DNA of 5,995 nt from Candidatus Woesearchaeota archaeon (GTDB taxonomy: Archaea; Nanobdellota; Nanobdellia; Woesearchaeales; UBA525). Below, one piece after another: positions 5,733 to 5,995 of the stretch. Under the pieces are notes generated by a model. It made no database searches. It was not told the DNA's origin and saw only the letters and a list, made by a program, of their open reading frames with translations. The stretch lies in the NCBI GenBank assembly GCA_013331575.1, contig DUGD01000093.1, positions 27,663-33,657 of the forward strand, given 5' to 3'. Positions within the stretch are counted from its first letter, which is position 1; each line of letters starts with the position of its first letter. A program made the position numbers and the translations under genes.

Positions 5733-5995
5733 TCAGCGTCCTTTCCCGCGTATCGCTTCTTTCACGGCGTAGTATGATGGTCGCGGTATGTCTCCGTTGA
5801 TGACTCCGAGCGTGTTGGGTAGCGTCTTGCCGGGATCCCACGGGTCCAGATTCTCCGCGGCGCGGTAGAGGAAGAACTTCGCTATCTCGGGCCGCGCGTC
5901 GACCACGCGGTAGATGCCTGTCAGCATATCGGCTTGGAGTTGGAGGCCATCCACTCCTTCTATCGGCGCGTCGAAGCGGAAGCCGCTCTCGTTGA
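5733..5995 (-). CDS. C-terminus of a probable clan GH-A glycoside hydrolase (5' end outside window)
   Basis: The frame is open from the right edge to TGA at 5733-5735, giving the last 86 residues; the start lies outside. The pattern fits the end of a (beta/alpha)8-barrel glycosidase of the GH5/GH39-like clan. NESGF at the very edge (Glu codon 5988-5990) sits where the strand-7 catalytic nucleophile is found. It is followed by GLQLQADMLTGIYRVV, matching the 'eQA..l...y' helix. FFLYRAAENLD matches the strand-8 aromatic segment, and LGVINGDIPRPSYYAVKEAI matches the usual 'Gl...g.pKpaYyalk' ending. The family is inferred from these patterns only; substrate and localisation cannot be judged without the N-terminus. 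A GTG at 5954 is internal rather than the start, because the frame continues upstream with conserved-looking residues. The gene lies 192 nt upstream of the 980-residue gene on the same strand, but a TATA-like box between them argues for separate transcription. Confidence 0.75.
   Translation of the reverse strand, partial: NESGFRFDAPIEGVDGLQLQADMLTGIYRVVDARPEIAKFFLYRAAENLDPWDPGKTLPNTLGVINGDIPRPSYYAVKEAIRGKGR

Overview
The window looks like a chromosomal piece of an archaeon, most likely one of the small-genome DPANN type. The strongest evidence is a minus-strand tRNA gene at 1184-1270. Its anticodon loop is interrupted by 17 nt that fold into a textbook bulge-helix-bulge (BHB) splicing motif at the canonical 37/38 position, which is an archaeal trait. 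Supporting signs are TATA-box-like TTATAAA/TTTATAAA elements placed as archaeal TBP sites would be, one apparently leaderless gene (2035), and Shine-Dalgarno-led genes elsewhere. A cysteine-rich lipoprotein with Cys-spaced C-terminal repeats of the kind I recall from DPANN proteins also fits. The exact lineage is inference.

Layout, left to right. Positions 1-1065 (minus) hold the N-terminal 355 residues of a secreted, cysteine-rich lipoprotein that runs off the left edge. Its SD and a possible TATA box lie in 1066-1110. Next is the intron-containing tRNA-His(GUG) gene at 1184-1270 (minus), with an imperfect inverted repeat (1283-1319) and a TATA-like box (1349-1357) upstream. The 1316-2011 stretch carries two mutually exclusive ORFs in exact antisense register: a 122-codon minus ORF (1556-1924, preferred) and a 215- to 231-codon plus ORF (weaker composition). 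A second inverted repeat resembling the tRNA-upstream one sits at 1936-1956, just ahead of the minus ORF, followed by two TATA-like boxes 25 bp apart. The rightmost box fits leaderless transcription of a helical 188-residue protein of unknown function (2035-2601, plus). That gene meets tail-to-tail, with a 4-bp overlap, a large 980-residue minus-strand protein (2598-5540) containing a transglutaminase-like Cys-His-Asp core. The right edge (5733-5995, minus) holds the C-terminal 86 residues of a probable clan GH-A TIM-barrel glycoside hydrolase.

How the parts relate. No operon with an obvious shared pathway is visible. The lipoprotein and glycosidase suggest cell-surface functions, while the 980-residue and 188-residue proteins are of unknown role. 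The most intriguing regulatory signal is the related inverted repeat placed just downstream of a predicted TATA/start region both before tRNA-His and before the 122-codon ORF. Function assignments for the 122- and 188-residue proteins are withheld because nothing recognisable was seen.
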